DNA of 64,000 nucleotides from Planctomycetota bacterium. Its GTDB lineage: Bacteria > Planctomycetota > UBA1135 > GCA-002686595. Below are positions 7,879 through 16,203 of the stretch, in pieces; positions within the stretch are counted from its first letter, which is position 1; every line of letters starts with the position of its first letter. The stretch lies in assembly GCA_016220085.1 (NCBI GenBank), contig JACRIN010000091.1, positions 1 to 64,000 of the forward strand. The letters run 5' to 3'. The translations under genes were made by a program, and so were the position numbers. The notes below the pieces were generated by a model. That model saw nothing but the letters and a program-made list of their open reading frames with translations, was not told where the DNA came from and did not search any database.

Positions 7879-10497
7879 ATGAGCCACGTCGGCAAAGCAC
7901 TGCCCTACGTCCTTCTGGTCTCGGCGGCCTGCGTCTCGACGCCCTCGCAGGATCCTGCGGCGCCGGGTCAAGGCCCGAGCGATCAGGGCCAGCCGCAAGG
8001 CGGCGCGCAAGGCAAACCCGCCCCCGCACACGCCGGTGACTTCCAGAAGCAGGAAGTCGAGCGCCTGACCCTGCAGGAACAGAAGCACGCGATCCTGATC
8101 GATCAGCACCTCGCGAACGCTCGCGCCCTGATGGCGGACGTTCGGTTCGAGGATGCCCGAGCGGAGATCGCCCGAGCTCTCGAGCTCGAGCCCGACCACG
8201 TCGAGGCGCGCGAGCTGCTCAACCAAGTCGGCGCGCTGATGGGTGAAACCAGCGGCGTGCTCGGAACGGGCAGCGCCGACCTCGAAGCGCAATATCAGGT
8301 GCAGCTGCAAGCGCTGCGCGCCGACGCGGAGGAGTCGTACAACAAGGCGAAGCTGCTGCTCGCCCGTGGCGACTACGACGCGGCGATCGGCGAGCTCACG
8401 GTGTGCGAGAACCACATCCGCTGGGCGCCTGCAACGGTCGACTGGGCGGGGCTCGACACGGAGGTCTCGAAGGCCCTCGAGACCGCGAAGGCTCAACGCG
8501 CCGGCGCCGAGAAGGCCGTCCGCGACGAAGAGAACCGCGCGGCTCAAACCAAGCTCAAGGAGCAAGAGAAGGCCGAGCGCGAGCGTCGCGACGCCGCGGT
8601 CGCCAACCTGCTCGACCAGGCGATCGGCGCCTTCGAAGCCGGCAAGTACGAGAAGGCGATGGACTACTCGGACCAGACGCTGCGCCGCGATCCGCGCAAC
8701 GAGCAGGCCCAAGAGATCCGTGACGCCGCCTTCCGCGCCAGCCGCGAACAAGTCCGCGAGGACTACGTCCGCGCGAAGCGCGAGCAGTTCAAGCGCTGGC
8801 AAGAAGACATCGACGAGAAGCGCGTCCCCTACACGGACATCATCGAGCTTCCCGACGAGGACTTCTGGAACGACATCACCGCCAAGCGCGGCACCCGTCG
8901 CGGCATCGACCTCTCGCAGGCGATGCCCGAGTCCGAGAAGGCGCTGCGCGAGCAACTCGCGGCGACGCGCATCCCGGGCCTGACGGTCCAGCAGGAAGAA
9001 AGCCTGTCGAAGGTGGTCGACGTCGTCCGCACGATGACCGGCCTGCCGCTGGTGGTCGACCCGGCCGCGGAAGCGGCGGCGACCGAAGCCGGCGTGGTGT
9101 TCGACCTCGCGCTCCAGAACCCGCTGACGGTCGAGCAAGCGCTCAACATCATCACCAAGGCCTGTGGCGACACGGTCTCCTGGACCGTCAAGCACGACGC
9201 GGTCATCGTCACGACCAAGACGAAGGCTCGCGGCGAGCTCCTGATCTACAACCACGACGTGCAGGACCTGGTGTTCGGCCTGACCGACTTCACCGGCCCG
9301 CGCATCGACCGGCTGCGCCTGCTCGACGACATGAAGGACGACGACGGCGGCGGCCCGTTCGGCGGCGTGGGCGAGAGCCCGAGCCCGATCGACGTGGCGC
9401 AGCTCAAGGCGTTGATCGTCGAGAACGTCGAGCCCGGCAGCTGGGAACAAGAAGGCGTGCGGATCGACGAGGGCGAAGGCCACGTCCTGGTCGTGCACTC
9501 GCCGGAAGTTCAGGCGAAGGTTCGCCAGTTCCTGAACGACCTGCGTCGCTTCAACTCGTCGCTCGTCACGATCGAGTCGAAGTTCATGACGGTCGCCACG
9601 AACTGGATCCAGGAGATCGGCGTCGACTTCCGCGGACTCGACAACCCGGGCACGCCGTTCACCGACCTCGACGACGTGACCAACGGTCAGGAAGACGACG
9701 CGTCGCGCGGCCTCGACAACGGCGGCACCGGGTCCGACGGCTCGAACGGCTCAGGACCCCCTTCGGCCGGCTTCTTCTTCGACGACGGCCAGGACGGTGA
9801 CTTCAAAGGTCACGTCGAGAACTTCTTCTCGAAGGGCCTCGGCGACAAGATCTCGAACATCGGCGGTCTGACGACCCAGCTGACGTTCCTGAACGACATC
9901 CAGGTGTACGCGATCCTGCGCGCTGTCGAGAAGTCGAGCGAGTACCAGCTCGTCAACGACCAGGTCCTGTCGGTCCACAACACCGAACGCGCGTTCGTCT
10001 CGGTGATCAACCAACAGGCCTACATCCAAGACTTCGACGTCGAAGTCGCGCAGTTCCAGGCGGTCGCCGACCCGCAGGTCAACGTGTTGACCGAAGGCGT
10101 CGTGCTCGACGTCCGTCCGACGATCCTCTACGACCGCAAGTACTTGCGTCTCGAGATCCAACCGACGGTCGCCAAGGTCATCTCCCTGCGTCCATTCGCT
10201 TCGACCCTCGGCGGCAACACCTCTCCGGTGGAGTTCCAACTGCCCGAACTCGAAGTGCAGAGCGTGTTCACCACCGCGGTGATCCCGGACGGCGGCTCGA
10301 TCCTGCTCGGCGGCTTGTCGAACATCCGCAACATCCAGCGGAAGGCCGAAGTGCCGTGGGCCGCGAAGATCCCGCTGGTCGGGTTCTTCTTCAAGTCCGA
10401 GGGCTATGACGACGAGAACAAGACCCTGATGATCCTGATCAAGGCGCACATCACCGACGTGCGCGACGAGCTGGCGAAGCTGGAAGCCCGTCGCTGA
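7879..10497 (+). CDS. Secretin-family outer-membrane lipoprotein with N-terminal TPR region (paralog 2)
   Basis: An 872-aa paralog of the 1565-4180 product with the same order of parts: lipobox VSAAC (Cys18), Gln/Pro/Gly linker, TPR-like and coiled-coil region with KLKEQEKAERERRD, secretin N-domain, then secretin core ending in LLGGLSN and the IPLVGFFF block. The shared segment (starting AYIQDFDVEVAQ) is at 714-746, almost the same position as in paralog 1. A Gly/Ser/Asn-rich loop (around 615-635) interrupts the core and differs from paralog 1. ATG 7879 was chosen because it gives the lipoprotein signal; an earlier in-frame start at 7591 would bury it. Two such genes side by side suggest hetero-oligomers or two related systems. 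Confidence 0.87.
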   Translation: MSHVGKALPYVLLVSAACVSTPSQDPAAPGQGPSDQGQPQGGAQGKPAPAHAGDFQKQEVERLTLQEQKHAILIDQHLANARALMADVRFEDARAEIARALELEPDHVEARELLNQVGALMGETSGVLGTGSADLEAQYQVQLQALRADAEESYNKAKLLLARGDYDAAIGELTVCENHIRWAPATVDWAGLDTEVSKALETAKAQRAGAEKAVRDEENRAAQTKLKEQEKAERERRDAAVANLLDQAIGAFEAGKYEKAMDYSDQTLRRDPRNEQAQEIRDAAFRASREQVREDYVRAKREQFKRWQEDIDEKRVPYTDIIELPDEDFWNDITAKRGTRRGIDLSQAMPESEKALREQLAATRIPGLTVQQEESLSKVVDVVRTMTGLPLVVDPAAEAAATEAGVVFDLALQNPLTVEQALNIITKACGDTVSWTVKHDAVIVTTKTKARGELLIYNHDVQDLVFGLTDFTGPRIDRLRLLDDMKDDDGGGPFGGVGESPSPIDVAQLKALIVENVEPGSWEQEGVRIDEGEGHVLVVHSPEVQAKVRQFLNDLRRFNSSLVTIESKFMTVATNWIQEIGVDFRGLDNPGTPFTDLDDVTNGQEDDASRGLDNGGTGSDGSNGSGPPSAGFFFDDGQDGDFKGHVENFFSKGLGDKISNIGGLTTQLTFLNDIQVYAILRAVEKSSEYQLVNDQVLSVHNTERAFVSVINQQAYIQDFDVEVAQFQAVADPQVNVLTEGVVLDVRPTILYDRKYLRLEIQPTVAKVISLRPFASTLGGNTSPVEFQLPELEVQSVFTTAVIPDGGSILLGGLSNIRNIQRKAEVPWAAKIPLVGFFFKSEGYDDENKTLMILIKAHITDVRDELAKLEARR

Positions 10498-10524
10498 TCG
10501 ATCCGGATCCCAGAGACTCGATTC

Positions 10525-10560
10525 ACGGGGCTCCGCGCGAACGCGCGGGGCCCCGTTGGT
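10525..10560 (+). terminator. Intrinsic terminator after the second secretin
   Basis: A 15-bp stem (10525-10539 with 10542-10556, one G-T pair, 2-nt AA loop) starts 28 nt after the stop codon and is followed by TTGGTTT. It is the clearest terminator in the left half of the window. Confidence 0.8.
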
Positions 10561-10747
10561 TTGGGGAGCGCCTGCGCGTGGTCGCCTCCGCGCGCGCCCG
10601 CGCCGGCGCCGACGTCGCGGCGGGCGCCAGGAGCTCGTAGCAGCCCGTCGCAACAGGCGCCTTGGCGAGGCGGAGCGCGCAAAGGCGAGACGAGGCGCGC
10701 GACCGAGCAGCGGCAAGGGGCACCGCGATGGCACGCGACGCGTTCGT

Positions 10748-10774
10748 GGCGAAGGCTCCCGAGGAGCCTTCGCC
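10748..10774. repeat. Perfect 12-bp inverted repeat in a gene-free interval
   Basis: GGCGAAGGCTCC and GGAGCCTTCGCC are separated by 3 nt. There is no T tract on either side, so it is not an ordinary terminator. The rest of 10561-10860 holds no gene that could be supported. Confidence 0.7.
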
Positions 10775-10871
10775 GAGGGGCGCGACCTGTCGGACCGCCG
10801 AGCACGAGGCTCGGAGCGCGACGACGGTTCGCCTGAGCGCGCGAAGCCGAGTGGATGACTTCTTCGACGGG

Positions 10872-10881
10872 TTGCTAGGCT
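10872..10881 (+). promoter_or_regulatory. Extended -10 box immediately before the HAD gene
   Basis: TTGC followed by TAGGCT (10876-10881) gives an extended -10 (TGnTAGGCT). Only 9 nt separate it from the ATG at 10891, so transcription would begin at or near the start codon. GGTTGCTAG is also found before the gene at 18634. Confidence 0.45.
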
Positions 10882-10890
10882 CAGCCGCCG

Positions 10891-11634
10891 ATGAGCGAGC
10901 TCCGCGCGATCCTGTTCGACATCGACGACACGCTGTGCGACACGACCGGGTTCGCCCGGCAAGCGCGCCGCAACGCGGTCAAGGCGATGGTCGCCGCTGG
11001 GCTGAAGGCGGACCCCGAGGTCGTCTTCGCCGAGCTCGAGGAAGTGATCGCCGAGTTCTCGTCGAACTACGAGCACCACTTCGACAAGCTCCTGCTGCGC
11101 TTGCCGCGCGAGAGCCTGACCAACCTGAATCGCTCGCTGGTCGTCGCCGCCGGCGTCGCGGCGTACCACGACACCAAGTTCCACGAGCTGCGCACGTTTC
11201 CGGGCGTGAAAGAGCTCTTCCACGACCTCAACGCGGCCGGCCTACGCCTCGGCGTGATCACGCACGGCTTGTCCGTGAAGCAGGCGGAGAAGCTGGTTCG
11301 CCTCGGCCTGGTCCCCTATCTCGATCGCGAGGCCGTCTTCATCTCCGACGAGATCGGCATCTCGAAGCCGAACCCGAAGCTCTACCAGCTCGCGCTGCGC
11401 ACGCTCGCGCTCCAACCGCCCCAGGTGATGTACGTCGGCGACAACCCGAAGAACGACATCGCGCCGCCGAAGAAGCTCGGAATGGTCACGGTCTGGGCCG
11501 CGCGAGCCGCGCGCTCGCAACCGACGCCCGCGGAGACGCCCGACCACTCGATCCGCGACTTCGACGAGCTGCGCGCGCTCTTGATCGCGCACTACGGCGT
11601 CGCGATCGCGCCGAAAACGATCCCGGCGAGCTGA
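10891..11634 (+). CDS. HAD-superfamily hydrolase (subfamily IA)
   Basis: A 247-aa cytoplasmic phosphatase-type enzyme. Motif I FDIDDTLCD (about 8-16) supplies the nucleophile Asp, motif II is the ITHG stretch near 121, motif III the KPNPK lysine near 161, and motif IV GDNPKND near 187-193. Family IA has a helical cap inserted after motif I, matching residues 20-95. The substrate cannot be told from sequence. No Shine-Dalgarno is seen, which fits a leaderless transcript. It converges with the peptide-transporter operon that ends 10 bp downstream. Confidence 0.87.
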   Translation: MSELRAILFDIDDTLCDTTGFARQARRNAVKAMVAAGLKADPEVVFAELEEVIAEFSSNYEHHFDKLLLRLPRESLTNLNRSLVVAAGVAAYHDTKFHELRTFPGVKELFHDLNAAGLRLGVITHGLSVKQAEKLVRLGLVPYLDREAVFISDEIGISKPNPKLYQLALRTLALQPPQVMYVGDNPKNDIAPPKKLGMVTVWAARAARSQPTPAETPDHSIRDFDELRALLIAHYGVAIAPKTIPAS

Positions 11635-11644
11635 GGGCGGTCGC

Positions 11645-12433
11645 TCAGAGTTGCCAGGCGCGCACGAGCGCACGCGTGTGCGCGTGGCGAGGCGCGCCGA
11701 GCACCTGGTCGACCGGACCCGCCTCGACGATCCGACCCCGCTCGAGCACGAGCACTCGCTCGGCGACGTGGCCGACGAGGTCGAGATCGTGCGAGACGAA
11801 GAGCAGCGCGAGTTCGCGCGCCCGTGCCGACGCGAACAGCAGATTGACGATCTGAGCTTGCAGCCCGACATTGAGCGCCGAAGTCGGCTCGTCGAGCACC
11901 AAGAGCTCCGGTTCGCTCGCCAGAGCGCGCGCGAGACACGCACGCTGCGCTTGACCGAGCGAGAGCTCGTGCGGGAAGCGCGCGGCGGTCGCGGGCTCGA
12001 GCCCGACCTCCGCGCACAACGCCGTCGCGCGCGCACGCGCCGCGCTGCCGCGCGCGAGGCCGTGGACGACCAGCGGCTCCTCCACCGCGGCGATCACGGG
12101 CCGGCGCGGGTTGAGGCTCGCCATCGGATCCTGGAAGACCGGTTGCACGTAGCGGCGCGCGCGGGCGAGCTCGGTCCCCGAGAGAGCGCTCCAGTCGAGC
12201 TCGCGCCCCACGCCGCGTGGCGCGAGCCGCACGCGCCCGGCGTCCGGCCGCACGAGCGCGAGCAGCGCGCGCACCAGCGTGCTCTTGCCCGAACCCGATT
12301 CGCCGACGATCGCGAGCCGCTCGCCGCGCCCGAGTTCGAACGACACGTCGCACAACGCGTCGACGCGGCCCGCGGAGGTCCGGTAGGTCTTCGAAAGGCC
12401 CTCGACGACCAGGATCGGCTCGCGCGCGCTCAT
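11645..12433 (-). CDS. Oligopeptide ABC importer, ATP-binding subunit (DppF/OppF type), system 1
   Basis: A 262-aa ATPase that energises peptide uptake. The Walker A is GESGSGKST (about 41-49), the Q-loop lies in VFQDPMASLNPRRP, the ABC signature is LSLGQAQR and the Walker B is LLVLDEPTSALN. The signature reads LSLGQ rather than LSGGQ. The ATG at 12433 overlaps the stop of the partner ATPase by 4 nt (ATGA). It is shorter than usual OppF proteins (about 310-330 aa) because it ends soon after the Walker B domain and lacks the C-terminal oligopeptide-binding extension. Last gene of a five-gene minus-strand operon. Confidence 0.9.
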   Translation of the reverse strand: MSAREPILVVEGLSKTYRTSAGRVDALCDVSFELGRGERLAIVGESGSGKSTLVRALLALVRPDAGRVRLAPRGVGRELDWSALSGTELARARRYVQPVFQDPMASLNPRRPVIAAVEEPLVVHGLARGSAARARATALCAEVGLEPATAARFPHELSLGQAQRACLARALASEPELLVLDEPTSALNVGLQAQIVNLLFASARARELALLFVSHDLDLVGHVAERVLVLERGRIVEAGPVDQVLGAPRHAHTRALVRAWQL

Positions 12434-13437
12434 CGTTCGGCCCCCGCGAGCGGATGGTGGCACGCAACGCCGCGGTCGAGATCGGTCGCGAGCGAGAACG
12501 CGAGCGCCGGCTCGACCGCCGCGCACGCCGCATCGGCGAACGGACAGCGCGGATGGAAACGGCATCCGCTCGGCCACGCGCTCGGATCTCCCGCCGAACC
12601 GAGAGGCGCGATCAGCGGGGAGCCGCGGCGCGTCGCCGACGGTCGCGCGTCGAATAGCGCACGCGTGTAGGGATGGCGCGGCGCGCGAGCGAGCTCCGCG
12701 AGTGGCCCGGTCTCGACGACGCGGCCGGCGTAGAGCACGACCGCGCGCCGTGCGATCGAACGCGCGACGCGCAGGTCGTGCGTGATCCAGAGCACTCCGA
12801 CCCCGCGCGCGCGCCGGCGCAGGAGTTCGACGACGGTCGCGACCAGCGTCGGGTCGAGCGCGGTCGTCGGCTCGTCGGCGAGCACCAGCTTCGGCTCGCA
12901 GAGCAAGGCTTGCGCGAGCGCCGCGCGTTGGCGCTGGCCGCCCGAGAGCTGGTGCGGGAAGCGCGCGAGCCAGCTGGAGTCGCCGTCGAAGCCGAGTTCG
13001 CCGAGCAGCGCGGTCGCGCGCTCGGTCGCGGCCGCCGCCGACAGCCCGAGGTGCGCGCGAGGCGCCTCGCAGAGCTGCTCGCCGAGCGTCAGCACCGGAT
13101 TCAGCGCGGCGGCCGGATCCTGGAAGACCAGCGCGATCTCGCGGCCGCGCACGCGGCGGTAGTCGGGCTCGGCGAGACCGACGAGCTCTCGCCCCGCGAA
13201 ACGGATCGAGCCCGAGACGATGCGCCCGGGCCGTTCGATCAGGCCGAGGATCGCGCGCGCGGTGACGCTCTTGCCGGAGCCCGACTCGCCGAAGAGCGCG
13301 AGCACCTCGCCCTCGCCGACCTCGAAGCCGACGCCGTCGACGGCGCGCGCGACGCCGGAAGCCGCGTGCGGCGCGTCGAAGTGCACCGCGAGGTCGCGCA
13401 CGGCGAGCAGCGGCGTCCGGGGCTCTTGGCCGCTCAT
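12430..13437 (-). CDS. Oligopeptide ABC importer, ATP-binding subunit (DppD/OppD type), system 1
   Basis: A 335-aa ATPase. Walker A is GESGSGKSV (about 49-57), the Q-loop is in LVFQDPAAALNPV, the signature is LSGGQRQR and the Walker B LVLADEPTTALD. The C-terminus has the family's Cys-containing extension (CRFHPRCPFADAAC) that in relatives such as OppD can bind an iron-sulphur cluster. The ATG at 13437 overlaps the permease stop by 4 nt. It pairs with the OppF-type ATPase downstream. Confidence 0.92.
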   Translation of the reverse strand: MSGQEPRTPLLAVRDLAVHFDAPHAASGVARAVDGVGFEVGEGEVLALFGESGSGKSVTARAILGLIERPGRIVSGSIRFAGRELVGLAEPDYRRVRGREIALVFQDPAAALNPVLTLGEQLCEAPRAHLGLSAAAATERATALLGELGFDGDSSWLARFPHQLSGGQRQRAALAQALLCEPKLVLADEPTTALDPTLVATVVELLRRRARGVGVLWITHDLRVARSIARRAVVLYAGRVVETGPLAELARAPRHPYTRALFDARPSATRRGSPLIAPLGSAGDPSAWPSGCRFHPRCPFADAACAAVEPALAFSLATDLDRGVACHHPLAGAER

Positions 13438-15104
13438 GCCCGCGACCTCGGATCGAGCGCTTCGCGCAGCGCCTCTCCCGCGCGGTGCACGGAGAGCAGG
13501 GTGACGAACAGGAAGAGGCCCGGGAAAAGCACCGTCCACCAGACCCGCGCGTTCGGTGCGTCGCCGAGCACCGAACCCCACGACGGCACCGGCTCGGCGA
13601 GCCCGACGCCGAGGAACGACAGCGCGGATTCGAGCAGGATCGCGCCCGCGACCGCGAACACCGCCGCGACGATCGCCGGCGAGAGCGCGTTCGGCAACAC
13701 GTGCACGAGCACCAGCCGAGCCTCCGACACGCCGACCGCGCGCGCCGCGAGCACCCAATCGAGTTCGGCGCTGCGCAAGAACTCCGCGCGGACGAGCCGC
13801 GCGATCTCCGTCCATCCGAACATCGCGATCACGACCGCGACGGCGAGCGCCGCGGTCGCGCCGTCGACGCGCACCAACGACAGCGCGAGCACCGCGAGGA
13901 AGAAGCTCGGCACGCACTTCACGATCTCGATCACGCGCGAGAGCACCGCGTCGACCCGCCCGCGGAAGTGCCCCGCGAGCGCGCCAATCAGGGTCCCGAT
14001 GCACGCGACCGCCAGGGCGGCCGCGGCGCCGATCGCGAGACTCGCTCGCGCGCCCCACACGCAACGCGCGACCAAATCGCGGCCGAGCGAGTCGGTACCG
14101 AACGGGTGGCGCCACGGATCGTCGAGCGGTCGCTCGCCGTAGCGGACCTCGACCGAGAGCGGCGCGGCGGCGAGGCCGTCGGCCGGCGCGCTCGGCGCGG
14201 GCGCGGCGGAGCGCCACCAGCTCGGCGGGCGCTCGGCCTCGCCGAGATTCGTCTCGCCGAAGCCGAACGGGATCGGCGCGAACACCGCGCGCTCGACGAC
14301 GAGCTCGCCGCGCGCGATGGCGAGCTTCTGTGAGGTACCCAACGCCACGCCGACGTCGCCGCCGAGCGCGCACGCGAGGGCGCCGACGAGCGCGCCGGCG
14401 GCGGTCGCGCCGAGCAGCGCGAAGCCGCCGATGCGGCGACGCGCGAGCGCCGCGGCGGCGAGAGCGAGCGCCGCCGCGCCCCACGCGCCGATCGCGAGCC
14501 CGTCGACCGTCGACACCGCGGCGAACGCGGGGTACGTCGTCGCGGGCACGAGCTCCAAGCCGTTCGGATGCGCGTCGTCGCGCGCTGCGAACTCCGCCGC
14601 GGCGCGCGCGAGCTCGTCGCGCCAAGCAACCGCGTCCGAGGCGAGGTCGGGCTCGACGCCGGGAGCCTTCGGATCGGCGCGCGAGCGCGCGGCGCGGGCC
14701 GCGAGCTCGTGCGCGCGCGCGCCGAGCGGACGGAGCGCGGCATCGACCGACTTGCCGCCTGCGCGGCCGAGGGTCGCGAGGCGCAGGTCGAGCGCGACGA
14801 GCGCGCGGTCGATCGACGCCGTGTCGCGGGCGGGCGCCGGGTCTTGCGCCGACGCCGCGTCCTGAGTCGGGTCCGCGAGCGCGTCCGCGAGCTCGCGGGC
14901 GACCAACGGCAGCGTGCGCTGCGCCGCGGCGAATTCCGCGCGATCGACCGCGCGCAGGTAGAGCGGCCGGTCGTTCGCGAGCAGCGGCGCGAGCACCGCG
15001 ACGCCGGCGAGCGCGAACAACGTCGCGAGCGCGAGCCGCGCGAACGGCCGCGCGAGGAAGCGCCGGCGGACCAGCGCGAGGTAGCTCGAGCTCGCGTCAC
15101 GCAC
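13434..15104 (-). CDS. Oligopeptide ABC importer permease (OppC type) with a large insertion, system 1
   Basis: A 556-aa inner-membrane subunit; OppC proteins are normally about 300 aa. The GTG start at 15104 overlaps the upstream permease stop by 8 nt. After the first membrane segment (about 20-42) comes an Ala-rich, mostly soluble insert of about 280 residues containing one extra pair of hydrophobic segments (about 205-260). The normal OppC core resumes at FGTDSLGRDL (about 333) and carries the EAA loop (AARAVGVSEARLVLVHVLPN). The C-terminus EALDPRSRA is typical of the family. The insert is not a frameshift artefact, since one frame runs through. Its function is unknown; it may dock the unusually long binding protein. 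Confidence 0.87.
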   Translation of the reverse strand: MRDASSSYLALVRRRFLARPFARLALATLFALAGVAVLAPLLANDRPLYLRAVDRAEFAAAQRTLPLVARELADALADPTQDAASAQDPAPARDTASIDRALVALDLRLATLGRAGGKSVDAALRPLGARAHELAARAARSRADPKAPGVEPDLASDAVAWRDELARAAAEFAARDDAHPNGLELVPATTYPAFAAVSTVDGLAIGAWGAAALALAAAALARRRIGGFALLGATAAGALVGALACALGGDVGVALGTSQKLAIARGELVVERAVFAPIPFGFGETNLGEAERPPSWWRSAAPAPSAPADGLAAAPLSVEVRYGERPLDDPWRHPFGTDSLGRDLVARCVWGARASLAIGAAAALAVACIGTLIGALAGHFRGRVDAVLSRVIEIVKCVPSFFLAVLALSLVRVDGATAALAVAVVIAMFGWTEIARLVRAEFLRSAELDWVLAARAVGVSEARLVLVHVLPNALSPAIVAAVFAVAGAILLESALSFLGVGLAEPVPSWGSVLGDAPNARVWWTVLFPGLFLFVTLLSVHRAGEALREALDPRSRA

Positions 15105-16194
15105 GGCGCACCCTCGGGTCGAACCACGCATACAGCGCGTCGGAAAGCGCGACACCCGCGAGCGTCATCATCGCGGAGACCAGCGTCGTCGCCATCACGA
15201 CGTTGTAGTCGCGCTGAAGGAAGCCCTCGTACGCGTAGCGGCCGACGCCGGGCAGCTCGAAGATCGATTCGACCAGCACCGAGCCGCCGACCAGCGCCGG
15301 CAACAGCGAGCCGGCGAGCGTCAGCAGCGGGAACAGCGCGTTCGAGAACGCGTGCCGCCAGACGACGCGCGCCTCGGGGAGCCCGCGAGCGCGCGCGGCG
15401 CGGACGTAGTCGGATTCGAGCGCTTCGATCATCGCCGCGCGCGTCTGCCGCGCGATGTACGCGAGCGCGCCGTACGTCATCACGACCACCGGCAGCAGCG
15501 CGTGGCGCGCGAGGTCGAGCGTGCTCGCGATCGCGCCGAACTCGGCGGCGTCCTTGTCGTGGAGCCCGAGCATCGGCAACCAATCGAGCCCGCGCGCGCC
15601 GAAGACGAGCATCAAGAGCAGCGCCGCCCAGTACGCGGGCACGGAGAAGCACGCGAGCAGCAGCGTGCTCGTCCCGCGATCGAACGCCGAGCCGCGCCGG
15701 CGCGCGCACGCGACGCCGAGCGGCACCGCGAGCGCGTACGCGAGCAAGATCGCGATCGCCGTCAGCGGCACGGTCACCGCCAGGCGCCGCGCGAGCTCGC
15801 TCGACACCGAAACGGTCGGGCGACGGAACTCGTGGCCGAAATCGAAGCACAAGAGTCCGCCCCACCGATGATCGTCGGTCCCACCGAACCACGCGTGGCC
15901 GCGCGGAGACAGGTCGAACGGTCCGAGGTAGTGCAGGTACTGGCGGACGAGCGAGGCGTCGAGGAGGTGCTCCGCCCGGAAGCGCGCGCGCGCGCCGTCG
16001 CTCGCGACCGAACCGACGTCGCCGATGTCGACGCCGACCGACAGCGACGGATCGCCCGGCGCGGCGTGCATCACGCAGAACACGAGCAGGCTGACGCCGA
16101 AGAAGACGCCGATCCGCGTCAGCACGCTCCGAGCGAGCGCACGCGCTCCGCCGCCCGCGACGCCGAACGCACGCTGCGACGAGCCTTGCACCAC
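15097..16194 (-). CDS. Oligopeptide ABC importer permease (OppB type), system 1
   Basis: A 365-aa inner-membrane permease. N-terminal membrane segment (about 26-46) with MHAAPGDPS following, then the conserved core with the EAA loop (ARGLPEARVVWRHAFSNALFP) and a C-terminal YAWFDPRVRR. A soluble insert after the first segment (about 55-130) contains YLGPFDLSPRGHAW; OppB proteins commonly carry a YLG stretch here. It starts 9 nt after the binding-protein gene and overlaps the next permease by 8 nt. Confidence 0.92.
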   Translation of the reverse strand: MVQGSSQRAFGVAGGGARALARSVLTRIGVFFGVSLLVFCVMHAAPGDPSLSVGVDIGDVGSVASDGARARFRAEHLLDASLVRQYLHYLGPFDLSPRGHAWFGGTDDHRWGGLLCFDFGHEFRRPTVSVSSELARRLAVTVPLTAIAILLAYALAVPLGVACARRRGSAFDRGTSTLLLACFSVPAYWAALLLMLVFGARGLDWLPMLGLHDKDAAEFGAIASTLDLARHALLPVVVMTYGALAYIARQTRAAMIEALESDYVRAARARGLPEARVVWRHAFSNALFPLLTLAGSLLPALVGGSVLVESIFELPGVGRYAYEGFLQRDYNVVMATTLVSAMMTLAGVALSDALYAWFDPRVRRA

Positions 16195-16203
16195 ACGCGG
16201 ATC

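Noticed and set aside
4810-9498. A 1562-codon open frame on the minus strand, and a similar long antisense frame at 34634-37759
   Set aside because: Both lie opposite strongly supported genes; the reading is Arg/Ala/Glu/His-rich without domains. In very GC-rich DNA antisense frames stay open by chance.
1565-10497. Complete type II secretion or type IV pilus locus
   Set aside because: Only secretins and TPR-type proteins are present; no ATPase, platform or pseudopilin genes.
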